This document shows positions 28,056-36,788 of a DNA stretch of 64,000 bases, in pieces (the stretch's first letter is position 1; every line of letters begins with the position of its first letter). Source of the stretch: Alphaproteobacteria bacterium (GTDB lineage: Bacteria > Pseudomonadota > Alphaproteobacteria > Micropepsales > Micropepsaceae); contig JAGWMG010000001.1 of the NCBI GenBank assembly GCA_028871795.1, forward strand, positions 278,786 through 342,785. Direction: 5' to 3'. The translations under genes and the position numbers were made by a program. The notes beneath the pieces are model-generated. The model made no database searches. It was not told the DNA's origin and saw only the letters and a program-made list of their open reading frames with translations.

Positions 28056-30674
28056 ATGCAACTGAAGAAAAACTTGTTCGCGGGCGTTAACGCGGTCGCG
28101 ATCCTTGCGGTTCCGTTTGTCCTGACCGTCGCACCGGCGCTCGCGCAATCAACGGGCACGCAGGAGGTCGAAACGGTTGTGGTGACGGGCACGCGGGTCA
28201 ACCTCAACGGCCTGATGAACGCGGCGCCGATCTCGAAGGAACGTTCGACGGTCACCAGCGAATTCCTTAACACGCAGATCGCCGGCCAGACGGTCTTCCA
28301 GTCGCTGAACTTCATGCCCGGTGTGAACTTCACCAACAACGATCCCTATGGCTCCAGTGGCGGCAACCTTCGCATGCATGGCCAGGACGGCAACCATATT
28401 TCGTTGACCTTGGACGGCATGCCGCTGAACGACACCGGCAACTATGCCATCTACACCAACCAGATGGTCGATGCCGAAGTGGTGGATCGCATCAGCGCCA
28501 ACCAGGGCTCGACCGACGTGGACAGCCCGACCGCGGCAGCCACGGGCGGCGTCGTCGCCATCGTCACCGATCGGCCGCATGACGAATTCGGCGCCGAGGC
28601 GGTGATCACCGGCGGTTCCTTCAGCGACGAGCGCTTTTTGGGCCGCGTCGATACCGGCAAGTTCGGCCCCTGGGGCACGCAGGCTTTCGCCGAAGCGTCC
28701 TATCAGGACTACGACAAGTACAAGGGCCCCGGCCACGAGAGGAAGATCCAGGGTAACGTCAAGTTCCTTCAGGATTTCGGTTCGGCGGGCTGGATGACGC
28801 TGGCCGGCCACTGGAACTCCAACCGCAACAATTCCTATTACGCGGAAGACTACGTGCCCAACACGACCGGGTTTGCATCGGCATACTTGATCGGGACTGC
28901 CGACCTCATCAAGAATCCGAGCGGCGGCGGCTACATCGCCAATCCGCTCAACACCACTGGCGGCAACTTCGGCGGCACCGGCTGGAACCGCGACTATATG
29001 CCGGCCTGCGCCTACACCGCGCCGACGAACGGCGTAGCCGACAACGTGATGACCACCTGCGGCAACTGGTACAAGGGCAAGATCAATCCGTCCGACACCG
29101 GCAATATCCGCGAACAGTCCCTGTGGCATCTGACGGATGCGCTGACGCTGACAGTCGACGCCAACCTGCAATATGTGCTGGCGAATGGCGGCGGCATTTA
29201 CACCTTCAAGGAAAACGCCGGGCAGCTGATCGGCAGCTCGACGGGCGGCGCCACCGTACATGTGTCGCCCATTGAAACCTGCATTGCGGGCTCGGGCTGC
29301 GACCTCAGCGGCGATGGCGATGTGAAAGACACCGTCGCGCTCTATCAACCCAGCACCACCAACACCCGCCGCTGGGGCTTCAGCTCTTCGCTGATCTATC
29401 AGTTCGACGACAACAACACCGTCCAGGCGGCCTATACGCTGGATTTCGGCCTGCATCGCCAGACCGGCACGACCTCGTTCATCAATCCGGTGACCGGCCC
29501 CTACGATCCCTACGCCGGTCTGAAGGATCACGCGCACGAAGTCTTCGACGCCACCGGCGTGCCGCTGCGCTACCGCGACCGCAAGTCCAAAGCGATCATG
29601 AATCAGGCCTCTTTCGACTATGAAGGCAAATTCTTCGACCAGAGCCTTCTGATGTCGCTCGGCTTCCGCCTGCCGTTCTTCGAGCGCGACCTCAACCAAT
29701 ACTGCTATGAATATCTCGGCAGCAGCAACGCCTACTGCACCACGCAGATACCGAATGCGACCTTCGCGAACAACACGGTCACCTTTGCCGGCAGCTCGAC
29801 CCATTATATCCCTGGCGGGAAGACGGTTAAGCGGTATACACGCTTCCTGCCGCATCTGGGCCTCACCTATCTGCCCTTTGGCAAGGAGCACCAGTTCTTC
29901 GGCTCCTATACCCAGGAAATCGCGGCGCCGCGCACCGACAATCTCTACACCAGCGCCTTGTCGGACCCCAGCAACAGCGCTTCGCCCTGGATGACCTTCG
30001 CCCGCACCAAAGCGGAAACATCGACGACCTATCAACTCGGCTATCGCTATCTGGGCGAAGACTTCCAAGCCGCGCTCATTCTGTGGAACTCGCAGGTCAA
30101 GAACCGCATCGTCAGTTCTTTTGACCAGGCGACGAATACCTACTTCGACCACAACGTCCCGGGGATAAATTTTTCCGGCGTCGACTTCGAATCGAATTAC
30201 TTCGTGACGGACGCGCTTAGCCTCTATGCCAATGTCGGCTACGACCACGCGCGCATCATCTCGAACATTCCGGTCGGCGGCGGGTTTGCGCAGACTTTGA
30301 ACAAACAGCTTTCCGAGACGCCGAAGTGGACGCTCACGGGCCGCGTGCAGTACGACATTCTTCCGGACTTGAAGTTTGGCGTCAGCGCCAAGTACGTCAG
30401 CCGCCGGAACCAGACGGAAGACAACAACGCCTTCGTTCCGGACTTCTTTACGATCAATGCGGACCTCGGCTACGACCTCGATAAGCTCGGGATGACGGGT
30501 TCCTCGCTGCGCTTCAATGTCGACAATATCTTCGACAAGCACTACTTCACCAGCCTTGGCACGCAGACCTGCTGGACGCCCATCGCGCCCACCACCAGCG
30601 GCTGCACCACTTACCCCTATGCCTATCTCGGGGCGCCGCGCACGTTCCAGGTGACGCTGACAGCCCGCTACTAA
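28056..30674 (+). CDS. TonB-dependent outer-membrane receptor
   Basis: This 872-aa receptor imports a large or scarce nutrient (siderophore, vitamin or glycan) using TonB energy. It has a signal peptide MQLKKNLFAGVNAVAIL...APALAQ, a TonB-box-like VETVVVTGTR, a plug domain (NDPYGSSGGNLRMHGQDGNHISLTLDGMPLND), then a 22-strand barrel ending DNIFDKHYFTSLGTQT...GAPRTFQVTLTARY with a C-terminal aromatic. The ATG at 28056 has AGGGGG upstream; the track start at 28017 is too early. The substrate is unknown. A strong terminator follows, so it is monocistronic. Confidence 0.94.
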   Translation: MQLKKNLFAGVNAVAILAVPFVLTVAPALAQSTGTQEVETVVVTGTRVNLNGLMNAAPISKERSTVTSEFLNTQIAGQTVFQSLNFMPGVNFTNNDPYGSSGGNLRMHGQDGNHISLTLDGMPLNDTGNYAIYTNQMVDAEVVDRISANQGSTDVDSPTAAATGGVVAIVTDRPHDEFGAEAVITGGSFSDERFLGRVDTGKFGPWGTQAFAEASYQDYDKYKGPGHERKIQGNVKFLQDFGSAGWMTLAGHWNSNRNNSYYAEDYVPNTTGFASAYLIGTADLIKNPSGGGYIANPLNTTGGNFGGTGWNRDYMPACAYTAPTNGVADNVMTTCGNWYKGKINPSDTGNIREQSLWHLTDALTLTVDANLQYVLANGGGIYTFKENAGQLIGSSTGGATVHVSPIETCIAGSGCDLSGDGDVKDTVALYQPSTTNTRRWGFSSSLIYQFDDNNTVQAAYTLDFGLHRQTGTTSFINPVTGPYDPYAGLKDHAHEVFDATGVPLRYRDRKSKAIMNQASFDYEGKFFDQSLLMSLGFRLPFFERDLNQYCYEYLGSSNAYCTTQIPNATFANNTVTFAGSSTHYIPGGKTVKRYTRFLPHLGLTYLPFGKEHQFFGSYTQEIAAPRTDNLYTSALSDPSNSASPWMTFARTKAETSTTYQLGYRYLGEDFQAALILWNSQVKNRIVSSFDQATNTYFDHNVPGINFSGVDFESNYFVTDALSLYANVGYDHARIISNIPVGGGFAQTLNKQLSETPKWTLTGRVQYDILPDLKFGVSAKYVSRRNQTEDNNAFVPDFFTINADLGYDLDKLGMTGSSLRFNVDNIFDKHYFTSLGTQTCWTPIAPTTSGCTTYPYAYLGAPRTFQVTLTARY

Positions 30675-30701
30675 GCGCGCTGCTGCTTGATGTTTTAATT
30701 G

Positions 30702-30734
30702 GGCCGGCCGGGAGAAATCCCGGCCGGCCTTTTT
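30702..30734 (+). terminator. Rho-independent terminator after the TonB receptor
   Basis: A perfect 12-bp GC-rich stem (GGCCGGCCGGGA with TCCCGGCCGGCC) closes on a GAAA tetraloop and is followed directly by TTTTT. It lies 28 bp past the receptor stop. Confidence 0.95.
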
Positions 30735-30830
30735 GATGGCGAACGGAAGGCGGCAGGATTCGCCCGATTTTCGTTTGGCATGAGCCTGGCGCCGGGCTAT
30801 CAGTCGCAGCGGATCGTCGAAGGCATGGTG

Positions 30831-31604
30831 ATGACGGCAAGCCGCGGCTGGTTGGGTCGCCTCCGGAAGCAGGAAACCCTGCCCAGGATTCCGGAAGGAA
30901 CGCGTCTCTATGCCGTGGGCGACGTCCATGGACGCCTGGACCTGCTGGAACAGCTGTTGCGGCAGATCGAAGACCATGCCGCCGGGCGGGGACGAAAGAA
31001 CACGCTCGTATTCCTGGGGGACTACGTCGATCGCGGGCTTCAGTCGAAAGGCGTGATCGATCGCCTGCTGAATCCCGGATTTCCCGACTGGGAAATCGTC
31101 TGCCTGCGCGGCAATCACGATCAGGCCGTCCTCGATTTCGTGGACGACCCCAACATCTATCGCACCTGGAAGGAACTGGGCGGCGCCGAGACTCTGCTCA
31201 GCTACGGGGTCATGCCCCCGCGCTTCGACGACCAGGCGGTCTTCGCCGAAGCGCGCGACGATTTCTTGCGCAAATGTCCACCGCCGCATCTCGAATTTCT
31301 TCACGGTCTGCGCTTCTTCCACATGGCCGGGGACTACATGTTCGTCCATGCGGGCGTGCGTCCCGGCATCGCGCTGAACAGTCAATCGCCGCAAGACATG
31401 ATGTGGATTCGCGACGAATTCCTGCAGTCCGATCTGCGCCTCGACAAGGTGGTGGTGCACGGCCACAGCCCGAACGAGCGTCCGGCCGTGCGCCCCAACC
31501 GCATCGGCATCGACACCGGCGCGTATGCGACCAATTGCTTGACCGCCGTGGTCTTGGATGGCGAAGAGCGGAGCTTTCTTGCGACGGCCGCCCAAACAAA
31601 ATAA
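30831..31604 (+). CDS. Metallophosphoesterase (PPP-type serine/threonine phosphatase)
   Basis: This 257-aa two-metal phosphatase carries the signature set GDVHGR (about 30), FLGDYVDRG (about 62), CLRGNHDQAVL (about 92), HAGVRPG and VVHGHSPN, matching the bacterial PPP family of PrpA-like and ApaH-like enzymes. It may dephosphorylate proteins or nucleotides in the cytoplasm. ATG 30831 has GAAGG at correct spacing; ATG 30780 and the TTG at 30699 (inside the terminator) are less likely. It is convergent with the small 105-aa gene. Confidence 0.9.
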   Translation: MTASRGWLGRLRKQETLPRIPEGTRLYAVGDVHGRLDLLEQLLRQIEDHAAGRGRKNTLVFLGDYVDRGLQSKGVIDRLLNPGFPDWEIVCLRGNHDQAVLDFVDDPNIYRTWKELGGAETLLSYGVMPPRFDDQAVFAEARDDFLRKCPPPHLEFLHGLRFFHMAGDYMFVHAGVRPGIALNSQSPQDMMWIRDEFLQSDLRLDKVVVHGHSPNERPAVRPNRIGIDTGAYATNCLTAVVLDGEERSFLATAAQTK

Positions 31605-31639
31605 TCGAGCCGCCTCGAAGCGCGGACAAGGAAATGCTC

Positions 31640-31957
31640 CTACCGCCCTTCCATCTTGGCGAAGACTTGGCGGTACTTGTTGTCCTGCATCAGTGCGCTG
31701 AGACCGGAAATCGTGGCGAGGCCAAGCCCTCCCGGCATTCCCGTTTCGGGATCGGCGGTGATTCTCGAATAACTCTCGCCCGCAACCTTCTCCCATTTTC
31801 CGATGGGTTTCTTGATCTCCAGGCTCGCAACCGTCGCCTTCAACACCAGGCGGACGATCGCGACATCAGGCTGGGACGGTTTGGTCAGGCTGGGATGCCC
31901 CCCGATCATCTGCCAGCCGTTCGCCAATGCCCATGCGGTCAATTCGTCCTTGGTCAT
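31640..31957 (-). CDS. Conserved hypothetical protein (105 aa)
   Basis: This small soluble protein begins TKDELTAWALANGWQMIGGHPSL and has a basic central part (LEIKKPIGKWEKVAGESYSRI) and a helical end. It reads like a real small alphaproteobacterial protein and lies directly downstream of dusB, overlapping that gene's end by 92 bp in another frame. I recognise no family function. A start at the second Met (31909) would still overlap dusB. Confidence 0.62.
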   Translation of the reverse strand: MTKDELTAWALANGWQMIGGHPSLTKPSQPDVAIVRLVLKATVASLEIKKPIGKWEKVAGESYSRITADPETGMPGGLGLATISGLSALMQDNKYRQVFAKMEGR

Positions 31958-32957
31958 CGTGGGGTCCCTCGTCCAGCCACAGGGCGATCAACGCCCTTTC
32001 CACTTCGCGCGGATCGTCGAGTCGGCACAGCCGCGATTTTGCAACACGGCGCGCTTGCGCACAAATCGGCCAAGGGGCGCCTTCGACGTACCAGCCCAGA
32101 TGTTTGCGAAAGATCTTCAGTCCGAGGGCGTCGCCGTAGAAGCGCAGGCTGTCGTAAAAATGATCCAGCACGATGTCCGTCCGCCTCCGGAGATTGGGCT
32201 CGGCCATCGCCCCGCCGGTGTGCAAAGCCTGAGCGACGGCGCCGGCAATCCAGGGCCGCCCGCAGCCGGCACGGCCGATCATCACGGCGTCGGCGCCCGA
32301 CTGGCGCAGCGCTTCGCGGGCGGACACCTCGTCGACGATGTTGCCGTTGACGATGACGGGCAGGCGTGTCGCCGCCTTCACCTTCGCCACCGCGCGCCAA
32401 TCGGGCAAGCCTTTGTAGAATTGTTGGCGGGTGCGGCCGTGGACCGTGATCGCCTTCGCGCCGCAACGCTCGGCGCGGAGCGCCAGTTCTGCGGCGTTTC
32501 TGCTCGCATCGTCCCAGCCGAGCCGCATCTTCAAGGTGACGGGCCGGCCGGTTGCTCCGATCGCGGCTCGGATCAGGCTTTCGGCATGATCGAGGTTGCG
32601 CATCAGCGCCGAGCCGGAGAGCCCGCCGGTGACTTCCTTGGCCGGGCAACCCATGTTGAGGTCGATGATGTCCGCACCCGCCGCCTCCGCGATCGCAGCG
32701 CCCTTTGCCATCCAATGCGCCTCGCGCCCGGCGATCTGGACGACCATCAGCGGCAGGCCTTCGCCCACCGCCGCGCGCCGCACGACGTCGGGCCGTCCGG
32801 CGGCCAGCGCCTCGCACGCCACCATCTCGGTGACGACGTAAGGCGCGCCGAGTCTCGACGCGGCGCGGCGGAACGGCAGGTCGGACACGCCCGACATCGG
32901 CGCGGTCAAGACGCGGCCGGCGATGGTGACGTCGCCGATGCGGAATGTTTGGGTCAT
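31866..32957 (-). CDS. dusB: tRNA-dihydrouridine synthase DusB
   Basis: This FMN enzyme reduces uridine to dihydrouridine in the D-loop of tRNAs using NADPH. The 363-aa protein has the family motifs APMSGVSDLPFR, VVTEMVACEAL, IDLNMGCPAKEV (catalytic Cys), VTLKMRLGWDD, AITVHGRTRQQFYKG, PVIVNGNIVDE and DAVMIGRAGCGRPW. ATG 32957 is the family start. In many bacteria dusB leads an ntrBC operon; here it does not. About 30 residues at the C-terminus (from DDQGRIDRMG) look untypical and overlap the next gene, which raises the possibility of an altered stop. Repeat copy A lies 32 bp upstream. Confidence 0.95.
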   Translation of the reverse strand: MTQTFRIGDVTIAGRVLTAPMSGVSDLPFRRAASRLGAPYVVTEMVACEALAAGRPDVVRRAAVGEGLPLMVVQIAGREAHWMAKGAAIAEAAGADIIDLNMGCPAKEVTGGLSGSALMRNLDHAESLIRAAIGATGRPVTLKMRLGWDDASRNAAELALRAERCGAKAITVHGRTRQQFYKGLPDWRAVAKVKAATRLPVIVNGNIVDEVSAREALRQSGADAVMIGRAGCGRPWIAGAVAQALHTGGAMAEPNLRRRTDIVLDHFYDSLRFYGDALGLKIFRKHLGWYVEGAPWPICAQARRVAKSRLCRLDDPREVERALIALWLDEGPHDDQGRIDRMGIGERLADDRGASQPDQTVPA

Positions 32958-32988
32958 CTTTCGCGCCCATCCATAACAGTGGCGCGGC

Positions 32989-33177
32989 GTATCGCCAAAA
33001 TGGCCCAACAGAGACTGAAGCGCGTGCATGACGCATTTGGCACCTCAGAGACGGTCTCTGGCACACGACGTTGAACCAGTCGGCGCGAATTCGTCCGATA
33101 TTCCCGTCGGGTGCGCCGTAGCGTAAAATACATCAATACATTGATATTAAAAGAGAAATTTACTGGCGGAGCCGGAG
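32989..33177. repeat. tRNA-Ser-flank repeat, copy A, ending in a 14-bp tRNA-Ser 3' fragment
   Basis: The stretch matches the sequence next to the intact tRNA-Ser(GCU) at 62 kb. Shared blocks are GTATCGCC(A/G)AAATGGCCC, the palindrome CAGAGACGGTCTCTG, GCGAATTCG and TTGATATTAAA. It runs into TGGCGGAGCCGGAG, identical to the tRNA-Ser 3' end including CCA (reverse orientation). The distance from GCGAAT to GGCGGA is 80 nt, the same as in copies B and C. After base 33177 homology to the tRNA fades. I read it as a relic attachment site or duplicated insertion boundary. Confidence 0.8.
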
Positions 33178-33333
33178 TCCCTGATTTGAAAATGGCCATG
33201 CGCCAATGACGGCGGAGGGCGCCTCGCCCAAAAGCCGAACAAAAGCGTCTTGAATCGCGATCGATGTCTGCTGCGAGCGCGACTGTACCGGTTTGCGGCG
33301 CGGCTTTCGCGCGATCTGCCCCTGCTTCGTCAT
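33160..33333 (-). pseudogene. Truncated TetR-family regulator
   Basis: From an ATG at 33333 the minus strand encodes ARKPRRKPVQSRSQQTSIAIQDAFVRLLGE, the typical N-terminus of a TetR repressor just before the HTH. Homology then stops: the expected helix-turn-helix and ligand domain are missing, and the frame ends within about 25 unrelated residues at repeat copy A. The gene is divergent from the acyl-CoA dehydrogenase 100 bp away, the usual place for its regulator. It looks broken by the event that put copy A here. Confidence 0.7.
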
Positions 33334-33433
33334 CGGCTTGAAAACCCGAACACCTGAGCGGTGAGTTTGGACTAGACTGACGCCAGTTAGGCTCCGGGAA
33401 CAATGATTTTTCATGTCACGGGAGAGACAGAAC

Positions 33434-35137
33434 ATGCCAAACGTCGCCAGACAAGCCGCAGCTGCGAACGAGACCAAATTGGCGGGTCAGGACCGCTACG
33501 GCGCGGCGACTCACGAAGTGCTGAACCAGCCGTTCGAACTCGTGGATTTCAATTTGTTCGCCTCGGACGTTGCGCTCAAGGAGGCGGTGGCGCGCGAGGG
33601 AGCAGGCTGGGCCGAGGCGGAACTTACGCAATTTGGCGCCCGCTTTGGCTCGGCGGAATATCTCGAACTCGGTGCCCTCGCCAACAAGCATCAACCCGAA
33701 TTCGATACGCACGATCGCTACGGGCGGCGCATCGACCTCGTGCGCTTTCATCCTTCCTATCATACGCTGATGCGCACCGCGATCGAAGCAGGGCTGCACG
33801 CATCGCCCTGGAGCGATCCGCGTCCCGGCGCCCATGTCGCGCGCGCGGCGCGTTCTTACATGCATTCGCAAGTCGAGGCCGGTCATGGTTGTCCGATCAC
33901 CATGACCTTCGCGGCGACGCCGTGTCTCCTCCTGCAGCCCGACCTCGCTGAGAAATGGCTGCCGAAAATCATGTCGCGCGTCTACGATCCGCGCAACGTG
34001 CCTGTCGAGCAAAAGCAGGGCGCGACCATCGGTATGGCGATGACCGAGAAGCAGGGCGGCTCGGACGTGCGCGCCAACACCACGCGCGCCATTCCGATCG
34101 GCGTGGAAGGTCCGGGCCAGGCTTATGAGCTTGTCGGCCATAAATTCTTCGTCTCGGCGCCAATGTGCGACGCTTTTCTGCTTCTGGCGTGGGCGCCCAA
34201 CGGGTTGTCCTGCTTCCTGGTGCCGAGGTGGCGGCCCGATGGGACAAAAAATCCGCTGCAGATTTTGCGGCTCAAGAAGAAGATGGGCAACGTCTCGAAT
34301 GCATCGTGCGAAACCGAATTGCGCGGCGCCCTTGGCTGGATGGTCGGCAAGGAAGGGCGAGGCGTGGCAACCATCCTCCAAATGGTCGCGATGACCAGAT
34401 TCGACTGCATGGTCGGATCGTCGGCGGGGATGCGCATGGCGACCAGCCAGGCGATCGATCATTGCCGCCAGCGAAAAGCCTTCGGCAAATTGCTGATCGA
34501 TCAACCCGTGATGCAGAACGTGCTCGCCGAACTTGCGGTTGAGGCGGAAGCCGCCGCCGCATTGACGATGCGTATCGCGCGCGCACTCGACAATCGCAGT
34601 GATGCCCATGAAGCCCGGCTGATCCGGCTGGGCACGGCGCTGGGCAAATATTGGATTTGCAAGCGCACGCCGGCGCACGCGCATGAAGCCATGGAATGTA
34701 TCGGCGGATCGGGCGTTATGGAAGATTCGCCCATGCCTCGGCTTTATCGCGAGGCGGCGGTCAATGCCATTTGGGAAGGCAGCGGCAATATCCAGTGCCT
34801 TGACGTTCTGCGGGCTTTATGCCGTACGCCCGAAACGCTTGACGCCTATTTCGCCGAGGTTGATACGGCGCGTGGCGGTCACGCCGCGCTCGACCGCCAT
34901 ATCGACTCGTTGAAAGAGGACATGCGCGAAACATCCGATTTTGAATATCGCGCGCGCGACCTCGTCGATCGTCTGGCTTTGAACTTTCAGGGGAACCTCT
35001 TGGTCAAACACGCGCCAGCCGGAGTGGCCGACGCCTTTTGCCGTTCCCGGCTCGACGGACGTGGCCATCACCTATACGGGGCGTTGCCGCGCGGCATCGA
35101 TTTCCAGGCCATCATCGAACGCGCGGCGCCGCGCTGA
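33434..35137 (+). CDS. Acyl-CoA dehydrogenase, AidB/isovaleryl-CoA-like
   Basis: This 567-aa FAD flavoprotein is longer than ordinary acyl-CoA dehydrogenases (about 390 aa) and has the AidB layout: an N-terminal helical part with LVDFNLFASDVALKEAV, GCPITMTFAATPCLL, then GMAMTEKQGGSDVRANTT (FAD/substrate region), CRQRKAFGKLLIDQPVMQN, and ECIGGSGVMEDSPMPRLYREAAVNAIWEGSGNIQCLDVLRA with the catalytic glutamate region near WEGSGN. AidB homologues bind DNA in alkylation response or act on acyl-CoAs; here the neighbours are carbon-metabolism genes. ATG 33434 has a GGGAGAG ribosome site; ATG 33413 does not. Its divergent regulator is truncated. Confidence 0.92.
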   Translation: MPNVARQAAAANETKLAGQDRYGAATHEVLNQPFELVDFNLFASDVALKEAVAREGAGWAEAELTQFGARFGSAEYLELGALANKHQPEFDTHDRYGRRIDLVRFHPSYHTLMRTAIEAGLHASPWSDPRPGAHVARAARSYMHSQVEAGHGCPITMTFAATPCLLLQPDLAEKWLPKIMSRVYDPRNVPVEQKQGATIGMAMTEKQGGSDVRANTTRAIPIGVEGPGQAYELVGHKFFVSAPMCDAFLLLAWAPNGLSCFLVPRWRPDGTKNPLQILRLKKKMGNVSNASCETELRGALGWMVGKEGRGVATILQMVAMTRFDCMVGSSAGMRMATSQAIDHCRQRKAFGKLLIDQPVMQNVLAELAVEAEAAAALTMRIARALDNRSDAHEARLIRLGTALGKYWICKRTPAHAHEAMECIGGSGVMEDSPMPRLYREAAVNAIWEGSGNIQCLDVLRALCRTPETLDAYFAEVDTARGGHAALDRHIDSLKEDMRETSDFEYRARDLVDRLALNFQGNLLVKHAPAGVADAFCRSRLDGRGHHLYGALPRGIDFQAIIERAAPR

Positions 35138-35180
35138 CACGCCTTGTCGGCATTGCACCGCTGATTTTGGAAATTTTCCA

Positions 35181-36635
35181 TCAAGTCGTACTTGAATAGA
35201 CCGATAGGCCCCTGCGGTTTTCGTCGACTGCGAGCTTGTACTGCAGCGACGGCACCGCGCGGTCGGCGCAATCCGTTCGTTCGCAGATCCGGCAGCTCAC
35301 GCCGATCGGCGTGACGATCAGCGGGTCTTCGAGCGCCAGACCGTCTGCGTAAGCGACCTCGCGCGCATGGGACAAAGGGCAGCCCAGGCCGATCGCCAGC
35401 TGGGTGACCCTGGAACCGAAAGGGCGGTTGCGGCTTTGCCGGCCGATCGGCGTGATGGTCCGCGCGACGCAGAAATAAGCGGCGCCGTCGGGCATCTGGC
35501 TGACCTGGACGCGCAACATCCCCGGCGTGGCGAAGGCGTCATAGACGTTCCAGCGCGGGCAGGCCGCGCCGAAGCGGGCGATGCGAATGCCGGAACCGCT
35601 GAAGCGCTTGGAGATATTGCCGGCAATGTCGACCCGGATGAGATGAAAGGGCACGCCTTCCGCACCGGCCCGCCGCAATGTGGTCAGGCGGTGGCAAACC
35701 TGTTCGAAGCTGGCGCCGAAACGGTGCTGCAGGATGTCCAGGTCGTGGCGCGTGGCGCGCGCCGCTTCGCGAAAGCGCGCATAAGGCATCATCACCGCGG
35801 CGGAGAAATAATTTGCCAAGGCGGAGCGCGCCAGCATGCCCGCTTCCTGCGTCGTGAACTTGCCGCGGCCGGTGAGCCGGTTGATCTCGTCATGCCAGCC
35901 GAGCAAGGCGATCTGATGGGCGAGCTGGAAGTTGCGGCTCTGCGGCGGCAGCATTTCCGAGAGACGGAGCTGGCGCTGCAGCGGTCTGTACTCCCGTAGC
36001 GTGCTGCCCATGGTTTCGGCCGGCAGCACGGCGACGTCTACGGCAAAGCGCATCGCCAACAGCGTGACCAGCCCCGGATAGAGATTGTCCAGCGACAGGC
36101 CATGCTCGGTCCACAGCGTTTCGGCGGCGAGCTCGAGATTGTGGAAATAATTGCCGTGCTGGTGGATGAAGTCCGAGACTTCCTCCGAGGGCATGCCGGC
36201 CGGCAATGCGATGATTTCACCGCCCGCGTTGTTGTCGTCGCCGTATGGCTCGCTGTCCGGGGCGCGGGACGGTGTCCGCGCGCCGCGGCTGGCCTGGTAG
36301 AGCGTCAACAGCGCCCTGCCCAGCGCCGGCGAGACGTTCACCAGTTCTTTCAGGTCGGCGGACTTGATGGCGTGGACGTCGAACAGCGGATCGGAAAAAG
36401 CCTCCATCAGGTCTGACAGCAATTGCGGCTCGTCGTCGGCGTTGAACAGATCGATGTCGACCGAGAAGCGCTGCACCAGCTTGAGGAGGACCGGTACCGT
36501 GATCGGCCGCTGGTTATGTTCCAGCAGGTTGAGATAGCTCGCGCTGATCTCGAGCTGCTGGGCCATTTGGGCCTGTGTGAGTTTGCGCTCGTGGCGCAGG
36601 CGGCGGAGTTTGCCGCCTAGACGTGTGTCCACCAT
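35181..36635 (-). CDS. XRE-family regulator of glyoxylate shunt (ScfR/RamB-like)
   Basis: This 484-aa regulator has an N-terminal XRE HTH (LRRLRHERKLTQAQMAQQLEIS...LEHNQRP), a central ImmA/IrrE-like region without an intact HExxH (SDFIHQHGNYFHNLELAAE), and a C-terminal ligand-type domain with a cysteine set (GAACPRWNVYDAF, GCPLSHA, SCRICERTDCADRA). The architecture is that of short-chain-fatty-acyl regulators ScfR and RamB, which sense acyl-CoA status and control aceA and related genes. It is divergent from isocitrate lyase across a 153-bp gap with a strong inverted repeat, fitting direct control of aceA and itself. Confidence 0.9.
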   Translation of the reverse strand: MVDTRLGGKLRRLRHERKLTQAQMAQQLEISASYLNLLEHNQRPITVPVLLKLVQRFSVDIDLFNADDEPQLLSDLMEAFSDPLFDVHAIKSADLKELVNVSPALGRALLTLYQASRGARTPSRAPDSEPYGDDNNAGGEIIALPAGMPSEEVSDFIHQHGNYFHNLELAAETLWTEHGLSLDNLYPGLVTLLAMRFAVDVAVLPAETMGSTLREYRPLQRQLRLSEMLPPQSRNFQLAHQIALLGWHDEINRLTGRGKFTTQEAGMLARSALANYFSAAVMMPYARFREAARATRHDLDILQHRFGASFEQVCHRLTTLRRAGAEGVPFHLIRVDIAGNISKRFSGSGIRIARFGAACPRWNVYDAFATPGMLRVQVSQMPDGAAYFCVARTITPIGRQSRNRPFGSRVTQLAIGLGCPLSHAREVAYADGLALEDPLIVTPIGVSCRICERTDCADRAVPSLQYKLAVDENRRGLSVYSSTT

Positions 36636-36651
36636 GGCCGCTCAGTATGAA

Positions 36652-36695
36652 ATTTACAGATTTACACAATTGCATTGTCGGCAAGTCCTGTAAAT
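36652..36695. promoter_or_regulatory. Inverted repeat in the scfR-like/aceA divergent promoter region
   Basis: ATTTACAG (36652-36659) and CTGTAAAT (36688-36695) are perfect inverted arms 28 bp apart, and a further TTTACA lies at 36661. They sit between the divergent regulator and isocitrate lyase in an AT-rich stretch. The XRE regulator next door is the natural candidate to bind. Confidence 0.55.
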
Positions 36696-36788
36696 ATCAG
36701 ATTTATGTATTAATATCATATAGTTATTGCATTTGTTCAGTTGTCGCTAATTATTGAGAACGGAAGATCATCGCATTCGGGAGTAAAA

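Noticed and set aside
28149-31796. 1215-aa minus-strand ORF opposite the TonB receptor and phosphatase
   Set aside because: Antisense open frame caused by high GC; it has no domain pattern, while both plus-strand genes have clear motifs.
33178-33222. Further tRNA-Ser homology after copy A
   Set aside because: Beyond GGCGGAGCCGGAG only scattered matches with gaps remain, too weak to claim.
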